A DNA stretch of 64,000 nucleotides from an uncultured Clostridia bacterium (GTDB taxonomy: Bacteria > Bacillota > Clostridia > Christensenellales > Borkfalkiaceae): assembly GCA_934271245.1 (NCBI GenBank), contig CAKQQY010000005.1, forward strand, positions 1 through 64,000, in the 5' to 3' direction. Below the pieces are notes generated by a model that searched no databases, was not told the origin of the DNA, and saw only the letters and a program-made list of their open reading frames with translations. A program made the position numbers and the translations under genes. Positions 52,829 through 60,818 of this stretch are shown one piece after another (position 1 is the stretch's first letter; each line of letters starts with the position of its first letter).

Positions 52829-54571
52829 TTAACCTCTTTTGAACTGGTATTCGTATAAATTTTTATAAATGCCGTTTTCAATTTTCATGAGTTCGTCGTG
52901 ATTACCCCTTTCGGCAATGCCGTCGGAAGTAATAACGATAATTTCGTCGGCGTTTTTAACGGTAGAAAGCCTGTGCGCCACGACGATAACCGTTCTGCCC
53001 GAAGAAAGTTCGTCCAAAGCGTTCTGAATAAGTTTTTCGGTAGCGTTATCGAGCGCCGAAGTCGCTTCGTCGAGAATAAGCACGGGCGGATTTTTAAGGA
53101 AAACCCTTGCGATGGAAATACGCTGTTTCTGACCGCCCGAAAGTTTAACGCCGCGTTCCCCTATCTCGGTTTCGTACTTGTCGGGAAGGGCGTTCACGAA
53201 CTCGTCTATGTTGGCTCTTTTCGCGGCGGCGTAAATTTCTTCGTCGGTCGCGTCGAAATTGCCGTAAGCGATATTTTCTTTAATGGTGCCGTTAAACAGG
53301 AAAACGTCCTGCTGAACGATACCGATTTTTTCTCTTAACGAATCTCTTTTTATATCGGTGATATTCACGCCGTCGAGCAGAATTTCGCCCCCGTCGATTT
53401 CGTAAAATCTCGGAATAAGGTGGCATATCGTGGACTTACCGCCGCCCGAAGGACCTACCAAAGCCACGGTTTTGCCGGCTTCCACTTTCATCGAGAAGTT
53501 TTTAATAACCTTTTCCGCTCCTTCTTCTTCGCTGTACCCGAAAGAAACGTTTTTAAATTCGATATCGCCTTTAACGTCGCCGAGAGTTATGGCGTTATCC
53601 GAATCGGTTTCCGTCGGTTCGTCGATGATTTCGCAGAATCTGCAAAATCCCGAAGCGCCGTTCGCGATTTCTTCGTAGATAGTCATCAGCGTTCTTATCG
53701 GCGCGATGAGAACGGAAATATATAAAATGAACATCGTGAAATCCGCAACGGAAATTACGTCGTAATAGAAGAACAATCCGCCGGCTAAAAGCACGGCAAA
53801 ATATAAAAAGTCAAGGAAAAAGGTAGTGGAAGAAAAGAACTGACCCATAACGTAATACTGTTTTCTTCTCGCTTCCACAAAGTCGGCGTCGCTTTTTAAG
53901 AACTTCTCTTTTTCGTGTTTTTTGGCGGAAAACGCGCGGGAAACCCTTATTCCCGAAATACTCGTTTCGATATCCGCGTTGATTTCCCCCTGAACCCTAC
54001 GCATCTCGCGGAAAGTTTTGCTCATTTTTTTGCGCATAAAAATAAGGTACACGGCGATAGGCGGAATAAACGCGAAAAGCAATAAACCCAGATAAAGGTT
54101 AGTTAAACACAAAATAATAAACGCGCCTATAATCGTTATAAGGGATAGGAACACGTCTTCGGGGCCGTGGTGAGCAAGTTCGGATATCTCGAACAAGTCG
54201 TTGGTCATACGGCTCATTATAACGCCGGTTTTATTGTCGTCGAAATACTTAAAGGGGAGTTTCTGAATATGGTCGAAAAGTTCCCTTCTCATATCCGACT
54301 GAATACGAACGCCAACCATATGCCCCCAGTACTGCAACACGAAATTAAGCGCCGCTTTTATAACGTAAAAGACCAAAAGCGCGGCAAGAACGGCAAGCAT
54401 AATCTCGAGTTCCTTTTGCGGAACGAAACGGCTTATAATACGTTGAGTAACCGACGGATAAACGAGATTAAACGCGGAAATAAGAAACGCGCAACACATG
54501 TCTATAATAAAAAGTTTAAGGTGCGGCTTATAATAGCCCGCAAATCTTTTAAGAAGATTTTGTTTTTTCAT
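52829..54571 (-). CDS. ABC exporter, fused membrane and ATPase domains
   Basis: 580 residues. Six-TM ABC transmembrane domain (about 15-305), then an ATPase with GPSGGGKSTICHL, a QQDVFLFNG Q-loop, KLSGGQKQRISIARV and VLILDEATSALDNATEK, and VIVVAHRLSTVKNAD. A homodimeric or heterodimeric exporter of lipids, drugs or peptides. No second half-transporter is beside it, so it may act as a homodimer. Confidence 0.93.
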   Translation of the reverse strand: MKKQNLLKRFAGYYKPHLKLFIIDMCCAFLISAFNLVYPSVTQRIISRFVPQKELEIMLAVLAALLVFYVIKAALNFVLQYWGHMVGVRIQSDMRRELFDHIQKLPFKYFDDNKTGVIMSRMTNDLFEISELAHHGPEDVFLSLITIIGAFIILCLTNLYLGLLLFAFIPPIAVYLIFMRKKMSKTFREMRRVQGEINADIETSISGIRVSRAFSAKKHEKEKFLKSDADFVEARRKQYYVMGQFFSSTTFFLDFLYFAVLLAGGLFFYYDVISVADFTMFILYISVLIAPIRTLMTIYEEIANGASGFCRFCEIIDEPTETDSDNAITLGDVKGDIEFKNVSFGYSEEEGAEKVIKNFSMKVEAGKTVALVGPSGGGKSTICHLIPRFYEIDGGEILLDGVNITDIKRDSLREKIGIVQQDVFLFNGTIKENIAYGNFDATDEEIYAAAKRANIDEFVNALPDKYETEIGERGVKLSGGQKQRISIARVFLKNPPVLILDEATSALDNATEKLIQNALDELSSGRTVIVVAHRLSTVKNADEIIVITSDGIAERGNHDELMKIENGIYKNLYEYQFKRG

Positions 54572-54760
54572 AAGAATAACCGCCGATAATCAGTTTGTAT
54601 AAGATTTTTTACAATAAAGGTATCAAAATAAGATTTTGCCCGCAACTGCCGCCGCGCGGCGTTCCGCCTTTGTTTTCGTAAAACCGTCGTTCTCTTTGCC
54701 CCGTGTTTAAGCCTTTTTTCGCTTCCGAAATCCGCCGAACGAACGCCTATCCGATAAACT

Positions 54761-54790
54761 TAAAGCGGCAAGAACTTGCCGCTTTTTATC
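54761..54790. terminator. Bidirectional terminator near 54.8 kb
   Basis: AAAGCGGCAAG/CTTGCCGCTTT with a 2-nt loop, followed by TTATC on plus and AAGTTTATC on minus. It serves the membrane-protein gene that ends at 54804. Confidence 0.65.
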
Positions 54791-54803
54791 GTTTTTAAGT
54801 TAG

Positions 54804-55475
54804 TTAAACGTTAACGTTTTTATCTCCCACGATTTTACGCAGTTCTTCGACTTCTCTTTTAAGATTGTCGTATTCGGCTTTGGAAACGTACACGAAAGAA
54901 TCGGAACGCCCTTTAACTTTTATAATGATAAACATCGTAAACGCCACGATAAGGCAAGCGATAAAGAGTTCGAACATTCCCGTAACCGAGAAAACGTCCG
55001 TTCCGACGATGGCAAGCGAAAGCAGAATTTCCGCTATCACAAGGAAAACGTAGAAGATAATCTGTAACACGAGCAATTTTTTGCCGAGTTTAACCAAGTT
55101 CCCCGAAAGAATCGTCAAAAACACGGAAATCGCCGAAGAGAAAACCATAATTACTCTGTAAGGAACGCTTTCCTCTAACGACGCCTGCGCCCAGACGTAA
55201 ACTATAACGAGCAACGACGAGAGAGTTAAAAGCGACAACGCGAAAATTCCGAGAATATTTTTTCTCGCAATGGTTTCGGTAGAATCGAAGGTCAATAACG
55301 ACGCAATTGCGACAACCAGAAACGAGAACATAAACTTCGTAAGGATTTCCGACTCCCCGAAAAGGTTGAACAACAACATAAGACCGGTAACGGCAAAGCA
55401 AGCGATGCTTGCGATACAGACGGTAGTTAAAACGCTCTTTACTTTTTTCATAACCAAAGTAAGTTGATTTTCCAT
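54804..55475 (-). CDS. Six-TM membrane protein, unknown function
   Basis: 223 residues. About six TM helices between residues 15 and 190, then a cytoplasmic tail with a short coiled coil (KAEYDNLKREVEELRKIVGD). No motif I recognise. AGGAGATAG precedes the ATG; single-gene unit. Confidence 0.72.
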   Translation of the reverse strand: MENQLTLVMKKVKSVLTTVCIASIACFAVTGLMLLFNLFGESEILTKFMFSFLVVAIASLLTFDSTETIARKNILGIFALSLLTLSSLLVIVYVWAQASLEESVPYRVIMVFSSAISVFLTILSGNLVKLGKKLLVLQIIFYVFLVIAEILLSLAIVGTDVFSVTGMFELFIACLIVAFTMFIIIKVKGRSDSFVYVSKAEYDNLKREVEELRKIVGDKNVNV

Positions 55476-55576
55476 AAAACTATCTCCTATATAAAAGAAT
55501 TAACCTTATAAACAGTTTAACACGAAAACGAACAAAAAACAAGTCGGAACAAGTAAAATTTTCCCCTTTAAAATCC

Positions 55577-55609
55577 AAAAAGCAATAAACTACGTTTACT
55601 GCTTTTTGA
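55577..55609. terminator. Stem-loop in the 55476-55973 gene-free stretch
   Basis: CAAAAAGCAATAAAC/GTTTACTGCTTTTTG, one mismatch, 3-nt loop. It lies upstream of the membrane-protein gene (minus) and of a possible 25-codon ORF (plus). Confidence 0.45.
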
Positions 55610-55631
55610 ATAATATATGATAAGGGGGAAA

Positions 55632-55709
55632 ATGATGAGCGAATCAACGTTCAATCTCTTGAACGATTATTATTTTACACTATCCCGTTTTTTTTGTAAA
55701 GCGTTTTAA
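55632..55709 (+). CDS. Possible small protein, 25 residues
   Basis: AAGGGGGAAA and two ATGs (55632, 55635) open a frame MMSESTFNLLNDYYFTLSRF... of 25 codons ending at TAA. A TATGAT box lies just upstream. A good ribosome-binding site and aromatic-rich peptide support it, but length and AT content make chance possible. Confidence 0.3.
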   Translation: MMSESTFNLLNDYYFTLSRFFCKAF

Positions 55710-55724
55710 CGTGGTTTTTTTGAA

Positions 55725-55771
55725 AATTTTTAACAAATATAAATAACTTTTAGGGGGTTTTGTTAAAAATT
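55725..55771. repeat. 13-bp perfect inverted repeat
   Basis: AATTTTTAACAAA and TTTGTTAAAAATT separated by 21 nt, just upstream of the permease promoter; could be an operator or a stem-loop. A TGTTAA-N3-TTAACA palindrome overlaps its right arm. Confidence 0.4.
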
Positions 55772-55842
55772 AACATATTATGTAAAATATCGCACAACGC
55801 CGCCGCTTTACCCGAAAGCGGCAAAAAAGGAAGTCTTTAAGA

Positions 55843-55871
55843 TTGACTAAGCAAAAGCAAAATAGTATACT
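55843..55871 (+). promoter_or_regulatory. Promoter of the ArsB/SLC13-type permease
   Basis: TTGACT (55843-55848), 17 bp, TATACT (55866-55871); leader about 96 nt. Confidence 0.75.
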
Positions 55872-55973
55872 GTATGAAGAATATTTTGAAGCATCTTATG
55901 TCTTTGCAAGGAATTACTCTGCAACCGCAGTCAGTTTCGCATATATTTTACTATTTAAGGACTTAAAAAAGAT

Positions 55974-57278
55974 ATGATATTTACCGTTTCCGTGGCGGCG
56001 ATAACCGTCGCCGCGATGATTATTTCCGTGCTGTTTTTCCCTAAAATAAAAATCGGAAAAAAGTTTATAGATTCCTACTGGATAATAACTCTTATCGGGG
56101 CGGTTATCCTTGTAATATTTAAGGGCGACGTAAACAAGATAATAAGCGCGCTTACGGCGGATACTTCGGTAAACCCGATAAAGATACTCGTTATCTTTAT
56201 ATCGATGACGATATTGTCAATATTTTTAGACGAACTCGGCGTGTTCAGGTTTTTGGCGGAAGCGTCGTTAAAGAAAGCGGGCAAAAGTCAGATAAAACTT
56301 TTTATAACCTTATATTTAACCGTTTCGGTTCTTACGGTATTCACTTCGAACGACGTAATAATACTGTCTTTTACCCCGTTCATCTGTTATTTTGCGCGAA
56401 ACGCGAAAATCGACCCGATACCCTACCTTGCCGCAGAATTCGTTGCGGCAAACACATGGAGCATGGCGTTGATAATCGGTAACCCCACCAACATATATTT
56501 ATGTTCGGCGTTCGGCGTGGATTTTATCACCTACTTAAAAACCATGGCGCTGCCGACGGTAACCGCAGGCGGAGTTTCGCTCGCTCTGCTCATTCTGGTA
56601 TTCGGTAAAAAACTGAAAACGCCGATAGAAAACCAAGAAATAGAAACGCACACGACGTTATCGGACAAGCCGTCGCTGATACTCGGCGTTGCGACTCTTT
56701 CGATATGTACGATATTCCTTGCCGTATCGAGTTACCTTAAAATCGAAATGTGGATTGTCTGTCTTTCCGCGGTGGCGGTACTGTTCGTCGGCGTAACCGT
56801 GATATCGCTTTTACGAAAGAAAGTTTCCGTTCCCGCGATAAACTCGGTTAAACGCGCGCCGTGGCAGATAATACCTTTCGTTTTATCTATGTTCGTAATG
56901 ATAATAATCCTTGCGGACAGCGGCGTAACGGAAGCGGTATATAAAGCGCTCGGCGAAGAACACGTCGTTTTAAAATACGGCGTTTTATCCTTTTTATCGT
57001 CAAACGTTATAAATAATATACCTATGAGCGTGCTTTTCTGCGAAATACTTAAAGGACTTTCCGTTGCTTCGCTTAACGGCGGAGTATTCGCAACGGTAAT
57101 AGGTTCGAATCTCGGGGCGGCTTTCACGCCGATAGGCGCCCTTGCCGGAATAATGTTCGGAAGCATACTTTCCTTACACGGAATAAAGTTCGGGTATAAA
57201 GATTTCCTTAAAATCGGCGTAACGGTAACCCTTCCTTCACTCGTATGCTCACTCGTCGCTCTTATGTTGGTAGTGTAA
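55974..57278 (+). CDS. ArsB/SLC13-family permease
   Basis: 434 residues, about ten or eleven TM helices in two halves. The family signature near each re-entrant loop is FTSNDVIILSFTPF, ANTWSMALIIGNPTNIYL and SSNVINNIPMSVLF, the NxT/NP motifs of the ion-transporter superfamily. Relatives move arsenite, citrate or Na+/H+. No arsR, arsC or citrate genes are near, so the substrate is open. The ATG has AAGGA 12 nt upstream, a long spacing; ATA-rich codons follow. Confidence 0.85.
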   Translation: MIFTVSVAAITVAAMIISVLFFPKIKIGKKFIDSYWIITLIGAVILVIFKGDVNKIISALTADTSVNPIKILVIFISMTILSIFLDELGVFRFLAEASLKKAGKSQIKLFITLYLTVSVLTVFTSNDVIILSFTPFICYFARNAKIDPIPYLAAEFVAANTWSMALIIGNPTNIYLCSAFGVDFITYLKTMALPTVTAGGVSLALLILVFGKKLKTPIENQEIETHTTLSDKPSLILGVATLSICTIFLAVSSYLKIEMWIVCLSAVAVLFVGVTVISLLRKKVSVPAINSVKRAPWQIIPFVLSMFVMIIILADSGVTEAVYKALGEEHVVLKYGVLSFLSSNVINNIPMSVLFCEILKGLSVASLNGGVFATVIGSNLGAAFTPIGALAGIMFGSILSLHGIKFGYKDFLKIGVTVTLPSLVCSLVALMLVV

Positions 57279-57448
57279 TCGAAAGTCATTTTTTGAAACG
57301 AGTTCACAACCTGCGCCGACGTACCATAAATATTTTTAATTTTTATTACCGTCAGAACGGGTAAAATTTACTTATCCTTTTGTAGCGTCTTTTCGTTCCG
57401 TTCTCTACTAAACGACTTATAAAAATAAATTTAATATTATTAAGAAAC

Positions 57449-58762
57449 CTAGAAAAAATCATCAAATTCTTCATCCTCGATAGGAGGACTAAAACTCTTA
57501 ACCTCTATTTTTCCGTTGCCCATTGGTTCAATTTTATAAAATTCTAAATTAAGGTAATTATCTTCATTTGATAACGGTAAAATCGTCTCAATGGAACATT
57601 GACTTATATAATTAGAATTAGATAAATAAAATAAGTTGTTGCCGTCCTTTAATTCCACTTCACGACAAACTCCATAAGCCGCAATATACGTCATCATCTG
57701 TAAAATATCGTTTATTGTTTCTTCTTTTTCTGTGTTAAGTTGGCAGACGTATTCACGGTGATAGATGTATTCCTGATTTTCGGTGATTTGTATTGCTTTT
57801 CCCAAAATTTCCTCAAGGATTCGCTGTTCCGGAGAACTCTCTGTAAATTTTTCTCTTTGAACTTTCGTAACGGTATTTGCGCCCAGTGAAACCAAGTATT
57901 TTCTACTTTCTTTTTCTACTAATAAAGCTATGAAATAACCGTCCTTATATACTTTTTTGTAGACTTTAACGAATTTACCTATGTCCGCTTCGATTTTGTC
58001 TGTAACAGTAACTAAGCTCGCAAAAGTTCTATATCCGCCAAAATTACAATCTCTATACCCCGTTAAACATTCAATGAGCCAATGCTTGTCAAATATTTCT
58101 TTTCCAAGTTTGTTGTAAAGATAAAAAGACATTCCCATATTCATCAACAAAGGATATTCCAACATAAGGCTTTTTACATTACCTTCATCGACGCCAAAGT
58201 GTTTTGCAATTTTTTCTATAACCTTAGATAATCCATTCAGTCGCTTTCCTAAAACAAATGGATACTTAATATATAAAGTTATAATTTCCCTTCTACGTAT
58301 CCCAAACATTTCTATAAATGCTTTCGTTTTGTCAATAAAATATTGTTCTTTATGATATAACCAGTCAGGATTCCTGATTACCAGCGAAATACACTCATTT
58401 TTATCAATCTCAAAAAACTCTTGCAAAAAAGCCATTCTATCCCCAAACATAGTATAAGGTTTCATTGTAAATATGGTATTTTTACGTTCTGCAACATTAA
58501 CCCCGGTATCTATTTCTTCTTGCGCAACAAGAAATGCTTCCAAGTTATCAATGCCATTAAAAACGTCACGATAGTATTTCACAACCGCAACAAAATCCTC
58601 TGGATCGTAACGTATTAATTCTACATTTGGGACCAAAGATGAAGCCTTATCTTTTGATATATTTAATCTCTCGATAAGTGCCTTAACATATGGTTCTTTC
58701 ATTTCATTATCTTTTTGTAATTTTTCTTCTAACATTTCTAATAATTTATCAAAATTTTCCAC
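57449..58762 (-). CDS. mTERF-like helical-repeat protein, bacterial
   Basis: 437 residues starting with GTG (AAAGGAAA nine nt upstream). Residues about 113-220 contain three tandem units of about 36 residues with the mTERF pattern: ...EIDKNECISLVIRNPDWLYHK, FGIRRREIITLYIKYPFVLGKR, FGVDEGNVKSLMLEYPLLMN (hydrophobic helix, then Pro and a (L/V/W)L pair). mTERF proteins bind nucleic acids in mitochondria and chloroplasts and are not usual in bacteria. The C-terminal 210 residues are unknown and end in an acidic-aromatic tail (EDEEFDDFF). The gene is much more AT-rich than its neighbours, which suggests recent arrival. Confidence 0.65.
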   Translation of the reverse strand: MENFDKLLEMLEEKLQKDNEMKEPYVKALIERLNISKDKASSLVPNVELIRYDPEDFVAVVKYYRDVFNGIDNLEAFLVAQEEIDTGVNVAERKNTIFTMKPYTMFGDRMAFLQEFFEIDKNECISLVIRNPDWLYHKEQYFIDKTKAFIEMFGIRRREIITLYIKYPFVLGKRLNGLSKVIEKIAKHFGVDEGNVKSLMLEYPLLMNMGMSFYLYNKLGKEIFDKHWLIECLTGYRDCNFGGYRTFASLVTVTDKIEADIGKFVKVYKKVYKDGYFIALLVEKESRKYLVSLGANTVTKVQREKFTESSPEQRILEEILGKAIQITENQEYIYHREYVCQLNTEKEETINDILQMMTYIAAYGVCREVELKDGNNLFYLSNSNYISQCSIETILPLSNEDNYLNLEFYKIEPMGNGKIEVKSFSPPIEDEEFDDFF

Positions 58763-58886
58763 TTGACTAACTTTCCTTTAATGGTTGTTTATTATACCAC
58801 TTATTTCAAAAATGTCAACCCATTTCGTTTTGAAGCAGGTTGCATTGTAATCATACTCTTTTCGTCTTTAATAAAAAAAACACCTA

Positions 58887-58915
58887 TTGAAAAAATATAG
58901 CGGGTATGTTATACT
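58887..58915 (+). promoter_or_regulatory. Promoter of the gene at 58974
   Basis: TTGAAA (58887-58892), 17 bp, extended -10 TGTTATACT (TATACT at 58910-58915). Confidence 0.7.
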
Positions 58916-58973
58916 ATAAATAGAATCGTTTTGATTTTAAGCAAAACAATTAAAACACTAAAAGGAAGAATTT

Positions 58974-59363
58974 ATGAAAATCGGAGATTTTATTTGTGCG
59001 GCGACGCATGCAGATTTTTTAAACCAAGCCTTCGGCACAAACTACAAAGGTTGGATGAAAAGCGCATGGAAATACGACAAAGAGAAAATCGTGTGGATGG
59101 TTCACTTCGACAAAACAAACCGAGATGGGTGGAAGAATTCCTTTATTTCCGATAATCGGATTAAAGAAGAGAACGTGTATGGTCAGCGTTTATGGAACGG
59201 CGAGCCTATGGAACACATACTCGGACCTAAGAGAATCACGTTTGAGATAGTAGATGGTAATGGTTCAAGGAAATACGTTTTCAAAGGAGTTTTCAAGTAC
59301 GACGAAGAAAACAGCAATCCTCGTTCAAATCGCTTTTTTGATAAGGTGGACGACGAATTCTGA
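58974..59363 (+). CDS. Unidentified 129-residue protein divergent from the mTERF-like gene
   Basis: 129 residues, AAAGGAAGAATTT in front of the ATG. Basic and aromatic: MKIGDFICAATHADFLNQAFGTNYKGWMKSAWKY, VVWMVHFDKTNRDGWKNSF, GPKRITFEIVDGNGSRKYVFKGVFKYDEENS and the end RFFDKVDDEF. The last part has a beta-barrel/PUA-like look seen in nucleic-acid modification or restriction proteins, but I cannot name the family. AT-rich like the mTERF-like gene; the two may be one acquired unit with a shared divergent promoter region (58763-58973). Confidence 0.65.
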   Translation: MKIGDFICAATHADFLNQAFGTNYKGWMKSAWKYDKEKIVWMVHFDKTNRDGWKNSFISDNRIKEENVYGQRLWNGEPMEHILGPKRITFEIVDGNGSRKYVFKGVFKYDEENSNPRSNRFFDKVDDEF

Positions 59364-59421
59364 TTATCGTCTGAATTTTTATCAGATTAAGACTCACAAA
59401 CGCAGGCAAGAACCATATAAA

Positions 59422-59460
59422 AAACCCACCCTTTGCAGAAAGCAAAGGGTGGGTTTAATT
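59422..59460 (+). terminator. Terminator of the 58974 gene
   Basis: AAACCCACCCTTTGC/GCAAAGGGTGGGTTT, 15-bp stem with a 5-nt loop, followed by AATTCTTAAATT. Confidence 0.8.
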
Positions 59461-59554
59461 CTTAAATTATACGCAATAAAAAGTTGTGTCCTTTAAGGCG
59501 AAATTCGTAAACGCGCATGCGTTTCGGAATTTGCCGACAACTTTTCCGATTTCC

Positions 59555-59842
59555 TTATTCGCCTTTGAAAGGTAATAAGTCAACCAATCTTGCGCGTTTA
59601 ATTGCACTCGCCAAAACTCTTTGATGTTTAGCGCAAACGCCCGTCATACGTCTGGGAAGGATTTTGCCCCCTTCGGTAACGTATTTTTTCAACGTGTTGA
59701 TATCTTTATAATCGATAACGTCGGTTTTAGCCTGGCAGAAAGCGCAAACTTTCTTGCGAGGTATTCTTTTAACGAATTTTTTACCTTCTTTCGCAGGAGC
59801 GGCAACCGCTGCCTGTTCGGTAACGTTGGTATTTTCTTCCAT
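59555..59842 (-). CDS. rpsR: 30S ribosomal protein S18
   Basis: 95 residues: a 25-residue N-terminal extension, then the S18 core with [60 protein letters not shown]. The four Cys/His pairs of a zinc-binding S18 are partly present (CAFC, CAKH). Third gene of rpsF-ssb-rpsR. Confidence 0.97.
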   Translation of the reverse strand: MEENTNVTEQAAVAAPAKEGKKFVKRIPRKKVCAFCQAKTDVIDYKDINTLKKYVTEGGKILPRRMTGVCAKHQRVLASAIKRARLVDLLPFKGE

Positions 59843-59881
59843 AATAATCTCCTAAAATTCTTTAATCAAACGGTCTGACCG

Positions 59882-60289
59882 TCAGAAGGGAAGTTGATTA
59901 TCGTCAATCGGTTCGAGTTGAGGAGCCGCTCTCTTTTCCGTAACAACGGAAACGTCTCCGTCAGACTGCGCGTTTCTCGGCGTTAAGAACTCCACTTCGT
60001 TTGCTATAACGTCGGTAACGTTTCTCTTGATACCGTCTTTATCTTCGTAAGAACGGTTCTGTAAACTACCGACTACCGCAACTTTGTTACCTTTTTTCAA
60101 ATACTTTCCGCAATTTTCCGCCCTGCCGCGCCAAACGGTTATATTAAAGAAATCCGTTTCGCGATTGCCGTCGCTGTTAGCGTAATCTCTCGTTACCGCG
60201 ATAGCGAATCTGCAAACCGCAACGCCGCTCGGGGTTTCGGAAAGTTCGGGGTCTCTCGTTAAGTTTCCCACTAAGATAACTTTGTTCAT
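59882..60289 (-). CDS. ssb: Single-stranded DNA-binding protein
   Basis: 135 residues. OB fold with MNKVILVGNLTRDPELSETPSGVAVCRFAIAV, FFNITVWRGRAENCGKYLKKGNKVAVVGSL, and the acidic tip DDNQLPF that recruits replication proteins. Between rpsF and rpsR, the standard bacterial order. Confidence 0.97.
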   Translation of the reverse strand: MNKVILVGNLTRDPELSETPSGVAVCRFAIAVTRDYANSDGNRETDFFNITVWRGRAENCGKYLKKGNKVAVVGSLQNRSYEDKDGIKRNVTDVIANEVEFLTPRNAQSDGDVSVVTEKRAAPQLEPIDDNQLPF

Positions 60290-60304
60290 ATTGCTCTCCT
60301 GAAT

Positions 60305-60586
60305 TTATCTTTTCGTTATAAGTCTTCTGACTACGCCGTCCGTAATTCCGGCAACACGTTTCAATTCGACAACGAGCGTTTTTTCCGCTTCGAAAGTCAT
60401 TAAAACGTAGTAGCCTTCGGATTTATAGTTAATGGGATAGCATAATTTCTTTACGCCCCAACGATCGGTCTTTTCGATTACACCGCCGTTGCCCGTAACC
60501 AAATCCTCGAACCTCTTGATGATGGCTTCTTTGCCTTCTTCGGCAAGATCAACGTCAAGAATGTACAGCATTTCGTATTTCGTCAT
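60305..60586 (-). CDS. rpsF: 30S ribosomal protein S6
   Basis: 93 residues with the S6 pattern MTKYEMLYILDVDL, KKLCYPINYKSEGYYVLMTFEAE and RRLITKR. First gene of the operon; GGGAGGTAAAAGAAT ribosome-binding site. S6 pairs with S18 on the 30S platform; the complex can bind its own leader. Confidence 0.96.
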   Translation of the reverse strand: MTKYEMLYILDVDLAEEGKEAIIKRFEDLVTGNGGVIEKTDRWGVKKLCYPINYKSEGYYVLMTFEAEKTLVVELKRVAGITDGVVRRLITKR

Positions 60587-60599
60587 ATTCTTTTACCTC

Positions 60600-60657
60600 C
60601 CGGTCTTATTCGGCTTACGTTCTCCGTAAGCAAGGTTACAGCCTTAACTTTAAGGCT
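60600..60657 (-). promoter_or_regulatory. rpsF leader, candidate S6:S18 autoregulatory site
   Basis: The 70-nt leader folds into two hairpins, AGCCTTAA/TTAAGGCT (60640-60657) and GCTTACG/CGTAAGC (60613-60631), the latter directly followed by a CCG. Firmicute rpsF leaders often contain an S6:S18-binding hairpin with a conserved CCG (family knowledge). The match here is partial. Confidence 0.4.
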
Positions 60658-60663
60658 TAAATT

Positions 60664-60692
60664 ATAATAACAAATATTGCGGTTTTTGTCAA
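60664..60692 (-). promoter_or_regulatory. Promoter of rpsF-ssb-rpsR
   Basis: Minus strand: TTGACA (60692-60687), 17 bp, extended -10 TGTTATTAT (TATTAT at 60669-60664). Confidence 0.7.
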
Positions 60693-60759
60693 TCGTTTTT
60701 AATCCTTTTTGTTTTTCTTTTATTCTATCCTTTTATAGCAGATACCATACTGCGCTTAA

Positions 60760-60788
60760 AAAGGGCTTAAACCAAAGTCAAGCCCTTT
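60760..60788 (-). terminator. Terminator of the 877-residue repeat protein
   Basis: AAAGGGCTT/AAGCCCTTT arms around an 11-nt loop, minus-strand tail TTTTTAAG, 31 nt past the stop. Confidence 0.75.
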
Positions 60789-60818
60789 CAGTCAATAATT
60801 TTTATCGTAATTTCACGA

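Noticed and set aside
55757..55776. Rex operator (TTGTTAA...TTAACA)
   Set aside because: The centre is 3 nt, not 4, the right half lacks the last A-A, and the gene downstream is an ion permease outside the redox operons.
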